From: Buxus sempervirens
Lineage: Eukaryota > Streptophyta > Magnoliopsida > Buxales > Buxaceae
NCBI GenBank assembly: GCA_947561395.2
Contig: OX387184.1
Location: 32,416,766 to 32,480,765 of the forward strand
Reading direction: 5' to 3'
DNA: 64,000 nucleotides
The notes under the pieces are model-generated. The model had not been told where the DNA came from. It saw only the letters and a list, made by a program, of their open reading frames with translations, and ran no database searches. The translations under genes were made by a program, and so were the position numbers. Positions 43,156 through 57,129 of this stretch are shown piece by piece (within the stretch, counting starts at the first letter, position 1; every line of letters begins with the position of its first letter).

Positions 43156-44662
43156 TTGTAGGGGGGGGGAGAATGTAAAATCCCAGATTTTAGTAACTAG
43201 ATTAATTGGTTAATAATATGCAGGAGATGAAATTTTGGTTCAACCCGGAGGACTTCAAGGTGAACCGGATATGATAGGAGATCCTATATAAGGTGAGCAC
43301 CTAATTATTGACCCAAATATAATTTTAATATATTAATTATTGTGCTATTATATTATTAGTAAGAATTAATTGTATTATAATCAAGGAGAATACAAAGGGG
43401 TTGGTCGAACCCAAGGAGAGTGGGTTAACCCAAAGATTTATTTGGTTTAAGAATTAGATTGGCTGAGTGGTTTGATTTAATGAAAGAGGGTATTATAGTA
43501 AAATACATTAAATAATAAACAAAAACCTAACCATGCAAGAGTGTTACATGTTGAGCACAAAAACACACAAATAGAAAGAGCCGCTCGTTTCCTTGCTTGT
43601 TTCCTATTTTTCTTCTCTTTGTTGCCTTGTGATGAAACCTAAACCCTAAACAATTGTGGGAGCCATCTTAGAGAAGAAGGAGGAGTATTTTCATGCCCAA
43701 TGAAACTAGGTAAGAGCAAGTAAATAATAGTTTTGTTTTTGGAGAGATTGATATGTTGCTAGAGGCTTAAAAGTGTGATTTTGAACCCAGACGTGATCGG
43801 GGCTTGTCGGAATCGTTTGGCAAACTTAGGAGTGATATTTCGGTGCTCTTAGAGGAGATTTAAGTTCCTAAAACCAGGTAAGTAGTCCCTTGACACTTAC
43901 ATAAAAATCTAAATTCGTATTTAAACGATATTCATGGTTATTCGATGTTTGATGCGTTGATTTCGTTATTTATGATGTTTTATGTGTTGAGAATTATTCT
44001 AGCATGTGTATAATGTATTTTAGAATGGTTTAGAATTGTTTTGATGCATTGAATATTGAGTTGTGGAATTTTTATTGAATTTCGCAAAGTTACAGATTTT
44101 TCACGTATCGAACCGCCTGAGTAGTCGCTCGAGCGATCTATGTATATAGTTGAAAACCTGAGAGCAATTTTACCCAAATTGAACTACTGCTAGAACAGTC
44201 GTTCGAGCGACCTACCCTAAAGTAACCTGTTTTGTAAGGCCAATCGAGCGCCCTTGGCCGCTCGAGTGACCAGTCTGTCAAATTTTAGAAAACTTGACTT
44301 TTCAACCTAGTTTTCACTAAGGAAGTGGTTCTACTCAATTTTAGCCTATGTACCATTAAGATTGGGGTATTTGGGAAGTGTTTGTATTTGTGGATGTTTT
44401 AAATTCAATTTTATAAATATTTTGGGTAGATGTTTCCAAAGAAGCACCTTTACTTGATTTTATTGTTCCAAAATATTTTACTTTTAACCAAGGTTGGTTT
44501 TGTGAGTTCATACACCTGTATTTGGGTGATATGAAGGTATTGTGTGTATCGATGGAGTCGATACACATTCGGGAGATATTGGCCCGTTGAAACCTGGAGT
44601 TTTGGACATATGACTTGGTACATTCTGTTTTGGTTTTGGGTCACTGGTGTGATAAGGCATGA

Positions 44663-47386
44663 TGTAACGCCCCGGATCCGAGTCACATGAAAAACCCGTA
44701 ACTCGTCTCCAGAGGTTATTATAAAACTCAGGATCGCAATATCAGAGTGAAGGAAAAACATGAATACAACAAAAACTATATAACAGAGTGCGCTAAAATA
44801 ATCCCAAACGAAAATAAACTCACATGACCAAGTAACTACCCGCAAGTATCGTCCTCTCCAGGAGCAGCTGAAAACAAAACAAAACAATACGGAATGAGAT
44901 ACGAATATCCCAGTGAGCAGCACATGCATGCACAAATACATTTATTTCAGTTCTAAAACATGCCACGATTATAACCATGTACAATGAGGATAATACGCAT
45001 ATTCCGAATAATCCGACTAAACTTCAATAATCTAATTCATATCAGTGCGGAAAACCATCAGGTAAATCAAGCAATAACAATCCGTTTCCAATCCCGAAGA
45101 TATCGATAAATAATGATTAATTGGCAACAACATAGCAAATAAACATAATTTTGTATCTCAAGATATAATTCCAGATATTCCAATGTCATATAACACAAAG
45201 TCTTCTCATAACCATGCCCACGCCTCCAAATGTATATCCGGCCTACTCAGGGTTTCGGATATTGAAATGACTACGTCATCCAATGCAGGCCTACTCCCCG
45301 GGTTTCTGCATTGACAACCAGGCCTACTTAGGGTTTCTGGCTGCTCTACACCGGCGGGAAGAACAATACCCAATAATCGGTAAACAATATTCCATGAACC
45401 ATAAATACCAACAAACCAGCGAATAAAACATATCACGTCAAAACAAATCAAGTACCAACATTGGTCAATGTCATGACTATCGTTTAGTTGATAAATTAAA
45501 CATGCCAAGTAGACACTCCACACCTCCATGTACACAGTTCCGGCCTACTCAGGGTTTCGGATACTCTGAAATGACGGCCTACTCAGGGTTTCGTCATCCA
45601 ATGCAGGCCTACTCCCCGGGTTTCTGCATTGACAACCAGGCCTACTCAGGGTTTCTGGCTGCTCTACACCGGTCGTGGCAACACACAAGGCCATGCAATT
45701 TCAACAACCAACAATAACATCACATTACTAAGCTTAGACTCTGGATCCAGGACAAGCTAGACCAAAACAGTAAACATCGTATAATCTCGATTTCAATATC
45801 AAAACAAACCATTCATTTCCACATCATGTAAATCTCTCATCACAATTCATCACCTGTCCCTCTGGACCACGCAGTACCCCAAGTACATTCAGTACTTTCT
45901 CATTTCCATAACACAAGTCATATGAAAGTAAAACTCAATCCATTCATACCAAAGAAAACCATTCAATACGTATAAAGTTTCCAACAAGTGAAACCAGAAA
46001 TACAAGAACTTCTCAATCAAAGCAGTGTATAGAATAAGGAAAAGTGACTGGTAATTCTTACTAGTTCGGTGTCAGGCACAATACTCATAAGTAACCTAAA
46101 ACCCAACTTGAAACTCATAAGATGTTCACAACAATTTCCTCTATTAATTTCATAGGCAAAATGGTTTCCCAGATTCCTAACCAAGTGAATAGTGAAGTGG
46201 TTTAACCCCTAAGAAGTGCAATTACTCTTGGTCAAGTCAGAAATTCCATTTCATTAAGCAAAATAGGTCTACCGCTCACCTATCGAGGTGGGCGCGAGGT
46301 GGGCGCCGGTCGGCGGTGAAGAAAACGGTTAAAAACGACCTGCCGCTCACCCGACGCTGGGTGAGCGCGAGATGGGCGTGAGGTGGGCGTGAGATGGGCG
46401 CGGGATTCGCGCGAGATGAGCGCCTTGTTTTCCACTTCGCGCGAGATGAGCGCGAGGTGGGCGCGAGATGGGCGGTAAGTCATTTTTAACAGGGCGCCTA
46501 CCTCCGAGGTGAACGCCGGTGGGCGCGAGGTAGGCGGATACCCCCTGTGATTTTTCATTCTCTGTTATTCCAAGATCTACAAGTCTGGCCGGTTGGTTTA
46601 GGTCTGTAATTGCTCCAATACACTCCTAATACCCCCATAACACTTCCCAACCATATTTGAAATTAATCTAAACACTTTCATTTTTAATTAAAACTTAACT
46701 CCGGATACTCTGTTCATGCAACTTTCCGAAAACCCAGAAACCAGAAAACCTTATACTATCACTAACCATTCAAAACATGCATACGAATAAGCTCGATAAA
46801 ACCCAAAGGCAAACCCAGTGATAAAACAGTGCTACTCACCTGTGCTTCTTCCCGAACGAGAAAACCTCCTGCCGATCAGTTCTCGGCCACGCGCACGAAT
46901 GGAAAAACTATCGAACTAACTTCTCGAGCTGAGGGAAATAACCCAAGTAAAATCAGCTCCGAAATCCTTCTTCCAGCACTTGCGATAGAGGGTTCTTCAC
47001 GAACGAAAACCCTAGTCGCCATTTCAGCCGCAATCGCCAAATCGCCCAGTTACAAAATACGATGCGAGCATTCGAAAACCCCAAAACCCTAATTTCCCCT
47101 TTAGTATATATATACCTTCCACACGCTCGCATATGTATTGCCGCATGACAACCTTTTAAAAGCCTTGATCCTGTGCATGCTCGCCCACTGAAAACCCTAC
47201 ATTTTCCCGCATCCACTTAAGCTTATTCTCTTTGACAACTAATGACCACAAATCTCCATCAATGAACAAATTTTGATTAAGCCTGTCCATAAATCCATGT
47301 GTTCATACTTTTGCATATATTTTATTTTACCTACTATTTTATATTGTTTATTATTTTTTTTTTCTACTCAAAACTGGGGTCTTACA
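44663..47386 (-). mobile_element. solo LTR (family T2) in the chromovirus 3' LTR
   Basis: On the minus strand it runs TGTAAGACCCCAG to GGATCCGGGGCGTTACA. TSD CATGA is at 44658-44662 and 47387-47391. It is 2724 bp with a TATATATATA run near 47,103-47,115 as a possible promoter. It contains two sets of GGCCTACTCAGGGTTTC repeats (45,238-45,345 and 45,540-45,665) and a GC-rich GAGCGCGAG array at 46,280-46,555. Non-coding. Confidence 0.85.
46280..46555. repeat. GC-rich GGGCGCGAG array in family T2 LTR
   Basis: Dense short repeats of GAGGTGGGCGCGAG and GAGATGGGCG in otherwise AT-rich DNA. Similar arrays occur at 52,598-52,885 and 55,503-55,790. The Arg-rich open frame on the minus strand is a translation of the repeat. 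Confidence 0.8.
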
Positions 47387-48385
47387 CATGATGCCTGTTT
47401 TATTGTTTCCCGCATGGGCGGATTTGGTATACAGGTATGGTTCTATATTTGGTGGGTGTTATTGAGAAGTATGTCCATTACCCTGGTTGGTTTTCTCCCT
47501 GTCGAGTGGGCTTAGCAGTTATATGGATCCATAGAATAGCTAGTAAGTGAAATTTGTATTAAAGGGGTTTGAATTCTATGTCTGAGGCATTCCATCATCT
47601 CGAGGATGGTACTGCTCCTAGATTGGTCAGTCACTACGTTACCCACTCTTGGATCGGTTGGGCCGTATATGCTAACTCATGGTTGGGTTCTTCCGTTGGT
47701 GTTGAATAGCCAGACTGCAGGGTGGCTGGTCCATCGTAATTCGGTTAGGTAGCATATTGGCACATGTCTACTCTCTTTATCTGGTATACTATTTCATGAG
47801 TCCCATGAGGTGGACAAATTGGATTTCATTGTTGTCTTGATTCTTATTGTGGTTATTCGGATTAAGGGTTGCATATTTTATTGTGGTCAATTATTTGCAT
47901 GACTGCTTACTGAGATAGTGTTTCTCACATTATTGTTTTATCGGTTTTGTTCTCAGATATTCCTGGAGAGGACGTTGCTGGGGTAGAGACACCGGGAGAA
48001 TACTGTGATTACTAGGAAGAAGATTATTTCATTCCTGTGTAGGACATAGAGAGACCTTTAGATTTATGTTCTTAGGGATTATTTTCAGTATTTATATTTA
48101 GGAGTTTGATGTCTTTTGAAAAGATAATTGGTATCTTTAATCCACATCTTGGTGCATGTTATTTATGTTATTTAGTTGAACTCTTTCCAGACTTCATAGA
48201 TGAAAAATAAAAGGATTATTTTGGTTGTTTAATTCCGTGCTTCTGAAAGATGATTTTATTTCCACCCTCTGATATAATAAATGAAGTTGTTTATGTCTAG
48301 AATAGTGTTTTGAGCCATTTTCCCTAATGAACTAGATTTGGGTTTATGTGTTTAAATAAACCTGGATCTGGGGCGTTACAACAAC

Positions 48386-49359
48386 CCTCGCCTACTTTTG
48401 CATCAAATTGAGTGGACCCTAGACTTTGGGCTACCTCAACCCTAAATTAGGAAGCTTACCTAAAATTTGATTAGGGGAACCACCCTAGATCCATGAATTG
48501 AGTCCTGAGAGCCGTGGGCCTTGACCCATTGAGTCCGCAGGAAGTATCTTGAGTCCGGATCAATCTTCAAGTAGATGAAAGCAAGCCAGATCAGAATAAA
48601 GAAAGTTGAACCCTAGAATTAGGCCTTTTTCAACCTACCCTTTTTGAATCAAATGTATCCTTTCATAGAGTTCTCAACAACCCTAAGATTGCATTCTATT
48701 TCAGCTTTTTGAACATCATGTAATTTTTGCCCTAGCTAGCAAGTTGTAAGTTTTGTTGAGGTCACATTTTAGCAGATGTGAGAGCAGATGAAAGGATAAA
48801 GCTGGTCAAGACTTGGGCGTGCTTCCTTACAAAAGTATTTCTAGGAGTTGTGCCTTGACAGGCACCAACCCTTAGGATCACACACTTTTTATTTCAGTTT
48901 AATGCTTTAATTTTAAATGTAATTTTGAATGGACAGAACAAAGACATGATGAAAGCAGTAAATTAGTTTGCAAATGCTTGTTGCAAAGTTAATATTGCCT
49001 TTTGGTCCTAATGGACCCCTTTCTTTGGGCTATACAAAACCGCGATCTCTGGTCACATTAGACCCCTTCCTTCGAATCCTACTATTTAATTATTCTAATA
49101 TTAATACCTATAGGTGTTTCTTAAAGTGCTCATGGATTGAACTCGGATCACACCCGAATGAATCTTATTCACAAGATCACTCAGTTTTTGCCCTGGATCC
49201 AACGATCCAAATTGGTGGCGTCTGAAGATGGTCCTGTCAAGACCAACCCTTCAGATGAGCCAGGAGGTGGCAATTTTTAGCCCTTCCCTTGCGGAGACTC
49301 GACTTGAGTCCAAAAATTTTGGTGCCTGGTGGCCGATTCTTAAATCGGAGACCAATTAG
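48386..49359 (+). other. internal region of element X, no gene seen
   Basis: This is the continuation of X after the chromovirus insertion. It is non-coding, with no motif I recognise. A GGTGGCGTCTG word near 49,214 is only weakly primer-like. It ends at the GTGAG duplication (49360-49364). Confidence 0.45.
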
Positions 49360-52300
49360 GTGAGTGTAACGCCCTGGATCTAGGTTTAATTAAACACATA
49401 AACCCAAATATGGTTCGTTAGGGAAAATAGCCCAAAACAACTATTCCAGACTTAAACCATTTCATTTATTATATCAGAGTGCGGAAATAAAAACATCTTT
49501 CAGAAAGCGCGGAATAAAACCACCAAAAAAATCTACTATCATTTCATCTATAAAGTCTGGAAAGAGTTTAACTAAATAACATAAATCACATCCACCAAGG
49601 GTGTGGAATAAAGATACCAATCATCCTTCAAATAACATCAATTCCTCAATTAAAATACTTAAGATAATCCTTAAGAAAATAAATCTAAATGTCTCTCCAT
49701 GTCCTTCTAGACCTACACAGGAATGAAATAATCTTCTTCTTGGTAATCACAGTAATCCCCCGGAGTCTCTACCCCAGTGACGTCCTCTCCAGGAATATCT
49801 GAAAACAAAACCGATAAAACAATAATGTGAGAAACAAGATCTCAGTAAACAGTCATGCAAATAGTTGACCACAATAAAATATGTATCGCTTAATCCGAAT
49901 AATCACAATAAGAATCAAGACAACAATAAAATACAAATTGGCCACCTCATGGGACTCATGAAATAATATACTAGAAAAAGAGAGTAGACATGTGCCAATA
50001 TGCTACCTAACTGAATTATTATGGACTAGCCGCCCTGCAGTCTAGCTATTCAACACCAACGGAAGAACCCAACCATGAGTTAGCATGTACAGCCCAACCA
50101 ATCTAGGATTGGGTAACGTAGCGACCGACCAATCCAGGAGTGGTACCATCCTCGAGATGATGGAATGCCTCAGACACAGAATTCAAACCCCTCTAATACA
50201 CATTTGACTTATTAGCTATTCTATGGATCCATATAACTGCTAAGCCCACTCAATAATGAGAAAACCAACCAGGGTAATGGACATACTTCTCAATAACACC
50301 CACCAAATACAGAACCATATCTGTATCACCAAATCTGCCCATGTGGGAAACAATAAATCAGGCACCAGCCTTGTCACACCAGTGACCCAAAACCAAAATA
50401 GAATGCACAAAGTCATATGTCCAAAACTCTAGGTTTCAACGGCCAATATGTCCCGAATGTGTATCGACTCCATCGATGCACAAAATACCTTCATATCACC
50501 CAAATACGGGTGTATGAACTTACAAAACCAACCTTAAAGTAAAATCTTTTGGAACAGTAGTATCAAGTAAAAGTGCCTCTTTAGAAACATCTACCCAAAA
50601 TCTTTATAAAATTGAATTTTAAACATCCGCCAGTGCAAACACTTCCCAAATACCCCAATCTTGATGGTACGTAGGTTAAATTTGGATAAAAACACTTCCG
50701 TAGTGAAAACTAGGTTGAAAAGACAAGTTTTCCAAAATCTGACAAACTGGTTGCTCGAGAGGCCAAGGGCGCTTGATCGGCCTTACAAAATAGGTTAATT
50801 CAGGGTAGGTCACTCGAGCGACTGTTCTTGCGACAGTACAATCTGGGTAAAATTGCTCTTGGGTTTTGGAATACATACATAGGGCGCTCGAACGACTGCT
50901 TAGGCGGCTCAATATATGAAAAATCCGTAACTTTGTGAAATTCAATAAAAATTTCACAACTCAATATCCAATGCATCAAAACCATTCTAAATCATTCTAA
51001 AATACTTTATAAACATGCTAGAACAATTCCCAACAAATAAAACATCATAAATAACAACAACAACGTATCAAAACACCGAATAACCATGTATAACGTCTAA
51101 ACACGAATTTGGATTTATGCAAGCGTCAAGGGACTACTTACCTGTTTCTAGGAACTTAAACCTTCTCTAAGAGCAATGAAATATAACTCTTAAGTTTGCC
51201 AAACGATCCCAACAAACCCGATCACGTCTGGGTTAAGAAAATCACGTTTTTAGAATCTAGCAACATATCTATCTCTCCGAAAACAGCACTGTTTATTACT
51301 TGCTCTTACCTGAGTTCTTTGTGTGCGCGCGTCGGAAATGCGGCACGGGAAAATTCGGAGTCACCGCTGCCTGATGGGGTGCAGGCGGACACCTAGGTGC
51401 CTAATCTTGTCTATTAGGGCTTTTGGTCTGCGACTTTGAGATTTTAAGTAGGGTCTCGGTTGTGGTCCGGGGAAGTCCGTAGACATCCCGGTCCACCCCG
51501 TCGGGTGACGGGTCCCTTAGGTTTATCCTGGTTTGAGTCAGCTCACTTTGGTCTCACCTGATTCCTAATCCGATATGCAGTTTGGTTAAGTCTGGCGGGA
51601 CCACCTGAGTGGTGTGGGTCCCTTTAATTGCTTTTATCTTGATTAATTAGGTGATCTGGGTCTGGTTGGGTGGGCCCTGTTGGAAGGCCCACGGTGTCTT
51701 TGGTGGCTTTGGTCAAGCCCATGTACCCTTGTAGGCCTCAGTCCAAGCCTGAGAGGCCCTTAGGATTTTTGGTTCAATGAGTTGATTTTATTTTGGAGTT
51801 CCAGTTGGATTATTAAGTGATTTATATGCAAAGCGGGCCGGTTTGGTTTGTGGGCCCATTGGGTGGGCCGCACATGGTGGCCTAGTAATTTTATTGGATT
51901 TATCTTACTTAAGTTTCCAAAAAATGGGTGGGGCACTGGGCTTGGGGCCCGTAGTCCTGATTAGGGCTTGAAAGCCCAGGTTATGTGAGGTTAGGGTTTT
52001 GAACCCTTACTCGGTTGGTTCGTGGGCTTTGGCGGGCCCGATAGGCCCTTGCCCTTAGTCTTGGCCAAACCATGCATTTCATGCATCAATTTCACAAGTC
52101 CGGTTCGGGTGGACCGCCTTAGGTTTGGCCTGCCCGGTTTAATCGGTTAATTTTGCTTATCTTGATTAAGTTGCATGCATACATGTTTATTGGGCCGGGG
52201 TGGGCCCCGTTGGAAGGCCCACTGGAAATCAAGTTGGACCAAGGGTCCAAGTCCCATGTTGGGTTTTTGGGTCTATTGGTTTATTCGGTTTGGTTCGGAA

Positions 52301-52597
52301 ATGGCACTCGCATCCAGCAATATTCACAAAAAAAAAAATACAAGACTGACACTTTGTCCGGGAAAAACTGGCTCATTATACTGGGTCCATGGGGAGGTAC
52401 TCGGGGCCCCTGTGGGCTGAGCGAAGCAGAGCCCACGGGGTGGGGTATCTCCTTGCACCAAGGAACTAGTTGGACGCGCAGTGAACAAAGGGGGTGGTGG
52501 GTGTGGGGGGGCGAAGCCCCTCGTGGTACGGTAAAGGGTATTTTTGGAATTCTTAAAAAATATAGCAATTCAGCATGTTTTAGGGGTATGCGCCAAC

Positions 52598-52885
52598 CTC
52601 AAGCAGTAGGCGCAAGGTCGGCGAGGTGGGTGGACCGAAAAACCAAAGAAAACGATCCGCGGGCTAAGTGGGCGCGAGCTGAGTGCCAAGTGGGCGTGAG
52701 CTCGGCGCACCCAAAAAGAAGTGGGTGCGAGCTCAGCGCACCCAAAATAAGTGAGCGCGAGCTCGGCGCGAAGTGGGCGGACCCAAAAATAAGTGAGCGC
52801 GAGCTCAGCGTGAGCTTGGCGCGAAGTGGGCGGACCCAAAATAGGTGAGCGCCAGCTCAGCGCGAGCTGAGCGCATGCCCTGATT
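52598..52885. repeat. GC-rich GAGCGCGAGCTCGGCG array in family T3 LTR
   Basis: Repeated GTGAGCGCGAGCTCAGCG, AAGTGGGCGGACCCAAAA and related words. The vocabulary overlaps the arrays at 46,280 and 55,503, although the flanking LTRs are otherwise only weakly alike. Confidence 0.8.
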
Positions 52886-53463
52886 CTCTGCTTTTTCTTT
52901 CCAAACTCCATTTCCGACTAGTTTTTAAGCTCTGTAACTGGTTTTTTAAGCTCTGTAATCACTCTCTGGGGATCCTTAGAACCCCAGAAGGCCTCTAAGC
53001 ACACTTGGAAATTAATCTAAGCTTCTTTAACATCACAACCGAGATCCCCTCGCACACAACCCTAATCCGAAAACCAACCACTCAGGACATGAATAATGAA
53101 GAAGGGAACAGGGGGGGTTTATCGGGATACAAGAGATGCAAACATCAAGGAGAACATGCTCCCCCTTCAAATCACACAAGCACTGTTACTAAACGAAATA
53201 ACAGAAAACAAAATATAGCAATGAACTTATTTATTTTGGACCAGAGGCCATTGGGAACATTACCTGGGTGTTTCAACACCTCTCCGAAGTGGGTGAAGCC
53301 TCCTTGGATCGCGTGAGCAGCCGTCGAAGCAACACCTCTCACACTCACAGCAAGATCTCCTTTGGGTTTGACGAGGAAGTAGAAGAAGAGACGGAACGGG
53401 TCTCGAACCAGGTAGAGTGGGGAAGAAGTGTGTCTTCTTTTGGGGAAGATGGTGGTCAAGACC

Positions 53464-56400
53464 TGTAACGCCCCGGATCCGAGTCACGAAATAACACCGT
53501 AACTCATCCCCGGAGGTTAATTTAAAACACAATATTGCAATATCAGAGTGAAGGAAAAACATGAATACAACAATAGCTATATAACAGAGTGCGCTAAAAT
53601 ATTCCCCAAACTAAAATAAAACTCACATGTCCAAGTAACTACCCGCAAGTATCGAGCTCTCCAAGAGTATCTGAAAACAAAACAAAAGCAACGGGGTGAG
53701 ATACAAATATCCCAGTGAGCAGCACATGCATGCACAAATACATTTATTTCAGTTTTAAAACATGCCACGGTTATAAACCATATACAATGATGATAACACA
53801 CATATTCCGAATAATCCGACTAAACTTCAATAATCCAATTCATATCAGTGCGGAAAACCATTAGGTAAATCAAGCAATAACAATCCGTTTCCAACCCCGA
53901 AGATATCGATAAAATAATGATTAACTGACAACAACATAGCAATTAACCATAATTTCGTATCTCAAGATATAATTCCAGATATACCAATGTCATATAACAC
54001 AAAGCCTTCTCATAACCATGCCCACGCCTCCAAATGTATATCCGGCCTACTCAGGGTTTCAGATATTGAAATGACTGCGTCATCCAATGCAGGCCTACTC
54101 CCCGGGTTTCTGCATTGACAACCAGGCCTACTCAGGGTTTCTGGCTGCTCTACACCGGCGGGAGGTACAATACCCAATAATCGGTAAACAATATTCCATG
54201 AACCATAAATACCAACAAACTAGCGAATAAAACATATCACGTCAAACAAAATCAAATACCAACATTGGTCAATGTCATGACTATTGTTTAGTTGATAAAT
54301 TAAACATGCCAAGTAGACACTCCACACCTCCATGTACACAGTTCCAGCTTACTCAGGGTTTCGGAAACTCTGAAATGACGGCCTACTCAGGGTTTCGTCA
54401 TCCAATGCAGGCCTACTCCCCGGGTTTCTGCATTGACAACCAGGCATAGTCAGGGTTTCTGGCTGCTCTACACCGGTCGTGGCAACACACAAGGCCATGC
54501 AATTTCAACAACCAACAATAACATTACATTACTAAGCTTAGACTCTGGATCCAGGACAAGCTAAACTAGTAGTAAGTATAAAACTAGCAAATCAACCCAA
54601 TGTATTTTCCATCATGTAAAACTGATATATATATATATATATATAGATCAACGTGTTCAAGTGCATACCATATGTCACTCAGGACCAGCTTACTCGCTCA
54701 TGGAGTCCTCAAAGAAATTCTCAAATAATTTACCAAAACAGAATAAGATATGATTCTAAACCGTCCACCAATATAAAACAATATTCAAGTAAATCATTCC
54801 TGAAGTGCATCGTGCATTCAAAGGTGAACTAGCATAATAGTGTAGAGGTATTTCAGCAAAACAATATGGTTTCAAAACTGACTTTTCAGAATAAAGCACA
54901 TTATACAGAAATGATTTCAGCATCCAAACTTCGATTAAACATAATCCAGCAAAACAGCTCCTAGATTCTAAATTTCGCTTTCATAATCCAAATCAATGAA
55001 ATTAATGTCATAAAACCCTGGAAACACATTTTGGATGAGTGGAATAGTCTTAGGATCCCCTATAAGGTCACCATACCAAAAAGCAATCAATTCTGAGACA
55101 AAAAGTTTCGGACCTCAAAATATTCTAAGTCTGGTTAAAAACGTTGACTTTTGGTATATAATTTTTCTAGACAAATCTACAAGGAGTTTCGGGCTCAAAT
55201 TTTGGTTGCAGTCTATTGAAGGGTAAATACATCTCCTAGAATTTTATGGGCTCCTGAATCACTCATCTGGGTATTAAACCCAAACCGGGCTTTTTGATAA
55301 AAACCGGGATTTCGGCATGAACTGGAAAGTTGACTTTTTATTGGCTGGGAATTAGACCTTGGAAGTATTTTTATTGGTTTCAAATGGGGTGTAAAATCTT
55401 ATTTACATGTAAAGACTTAAGTAAATGGAGCAATAAATACACAGGACATTTACTTAAATGTCTTTCATGTAGTTAAGGGGCTATTTTCAACAAATTCTAC
55501 AATTCGGTAAGTGAGGGCGCCAGCTTCGCGCGAGATTCGCGCATGCTTTTTAAGTGAGCGCGAGCTGAGCGCCAAGTGGGCGCCAGCTCGGCGGATGGTA
55601 TATTTTTAAGCGCCTACTTCCTAAGTGATTCGGTAAGTGAGGGCGCCAGCTTCGCGCGAGATTCGCGCATGCTTTTTAAGTGAGCGCGAGCTGAGCGCCA
55701 AGTGGGCGCCAGCTCGGCGGATGGTATATTTTTAAGCGCCTACTTCCTAAGTGAGTGTGAGTGGGCGCCAACTCGGCGGATACCCACTGCGATTTTCGAC
55801 TCTCTGTTATTTCGAGATCTCTATCTCTGGCCGATTTGTTTCGGTCTGTAATTGTTCCAATACACTCCCAATGTTCCCAGAATACTTCCCAACCAGTTTT
55901 GGAATTAATCTAAATACATTTAATTTCAAGTTGCATTTCAATCTCATGCTCGGACTCTTGGTATTTCAGAAAACCCAGAAAACTCAGAAATCACTCATGC
56001 ATCAGAATAAACTCACGAATAAACACAAAACCTCAGTTGTAAATCAATGCTGCTCACTCTTATATGCTTATATCCCAGAAGAAGGTTATTCCAAACCATG
56101 GCCGATCACCAACTCCGACCGCGTGTGTGGATACGAAGGTAGCCGAACTGATCCCCTGTTCGCGAGAGGAATAACCCACTCAAATCTGTATCTCCGACTC
56201 CACTAATCCGGTCGTAGCTCTCGCGGTTGTCGTCTCTTCCCAGTGAAACCCTAATCGCCACACCAGTAGCCGCAAAACACCAAACGTCTTCAGTTACAAA
56301 AATACGATACGAGCTTTCGAAACCAAAAACCTAATTTCCCCTCCGGTGTTCAATTAACCCTCGGGATTCCTTATCTACCCCTCATTCACTTGAGTTTACC

Positions 56401-56675
56401 CGGATTACTTATTTGCTAATTCCCTATTTACTACAATATTTTTAAGTTCGAAATTAATTACGTAATAATATTCCACCTCATTTTCCTTGCCAACTAATGA
56501 CCACGATCTCCAGCAATAAATAAATTTTGATTAAACCTATCAATAAATCCAGGTGTCCATATTTATGTATATATATATATTTTATTTTATCTACTATTAT
56601 TTCTATTATCAATATTATTTTATATATATACAATCTCCATATTTTTTTTTCTCTACTCAAAACTGGGGTTTTACA
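53464..56675 (-). mobile_element. solo LTR (family T2) nested in the family T3 LTR
   Basis: The plus strand starts TGTAACGCCCCGGATCC and ends AACTGGGGTTTTACA. TSD AGACC is at 53459-53463 and 56676-56680. It is 3212 bp and closely matches 44663-47386 over its first 1.1 kb, including the GGCCTACTCAGGGTTTC repeats (54,042-54,480). Relative to that copy it has an internal duplication at 55,503-55,752 and a divergent middle. A pure TA run lies at about 54,627-54,645. Non-coding. Confidence 0.85.
55503..55752. repeat. tandem duplication of about 121 bp, GC-rich
   Basis: Two near-identical copies, each beginning ATTCGGTAAGTGAGGGCGCC and ending CGCCTACTTCCTAAGTGA. They start at about 55,501 and 55,627. 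The near-identity points to a recent duplication. Confidence 0.85.
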
Positions 56676-57129
56676 AGACCACCTTCGAATGCCCAACCCA
56701 AAGACTGTCGACCAAGAAAATGCCGAAACCCCAGAAAGACAATGGCGAACCCCAAGAATCCGAACCAAAAAAAAGTCCCCCATGAAAATGAAGGCTGCCG
56801 CGCCTTTTATAGAAGGAGAAAGGGGTATCCGCCGACCTTGGAGCCCAGCTCACGCCCACTTGCTGTCGCTCTGCCCGGGCGACAAAATCATTGTAAAACA
56901 TTTAATGCGGCCGCGGTTTTGCTTAAAAATCCGAAAATTAAGATATAGTCCCTGGGATATTTAGGTTTAATATTATTTTATTCAAATATTTCCAGATATT
57001 TTCAGATTGGTCCCTGGGATATTTTGAATGTTTGGATATTTACGGATTTGATCCCCGAGATATTTTCCTGCGCAACTCGCCACGTGTGCAGCTTTTTGCC
57101 ACATGTGTAGTTTGCCGGTTCATGCTGCT

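Larger units (their letters stand above)
34090..48380 (+). mobile_element. decayed Tekay-like chromovirus with two nested solo LTRs
   Basis: The 5' LTR is 34090-36567 (2478 bp). The 3' LTR is 43174-48380. Removing the solo LTR at 44663-47386 and one 5-bp TSD from the 3' LTR leaves 2478 bp, the same length. TSD ACAAC is at 34085-34089 and 48381-48385. The primer site TGGTATCAG is at 36572-36580 and the polypurine run AGGGGGGGGGAGAA precedes 43174. Internal order is gag, protease, a gap lacking RT and RNase H, integrase, chromodomain. The C-terminal chromodomain places it among chromoviruses, most like Tekay/Del. Confidence 0.88.
43174..48380 (+). repeat. 3' LTR of the chromovirus, interrupted
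   Basis: Starts TGTAAAATCCCAG after a G-rich polypurine run (43,155-43,173) and ends CTGGGGCGTTACA. It is interrupted at 44663-47386. The two LTRs of this element differ at many sites, so the insertion is far older than the Tat/Ogre element. Confidence 0.85.

Noticed and set aside
46280-46558. Arg/Pro-rich 92-aa minus-strand frame
   Set aside because: It is a translation of the GC-rich tandem array.
52153-52911. 231-aa plus and 113-aa minus frames
   Set aside because: Both run through the GC-rich array of the T3 LTR, show repeat-driven sequence and no family motif.
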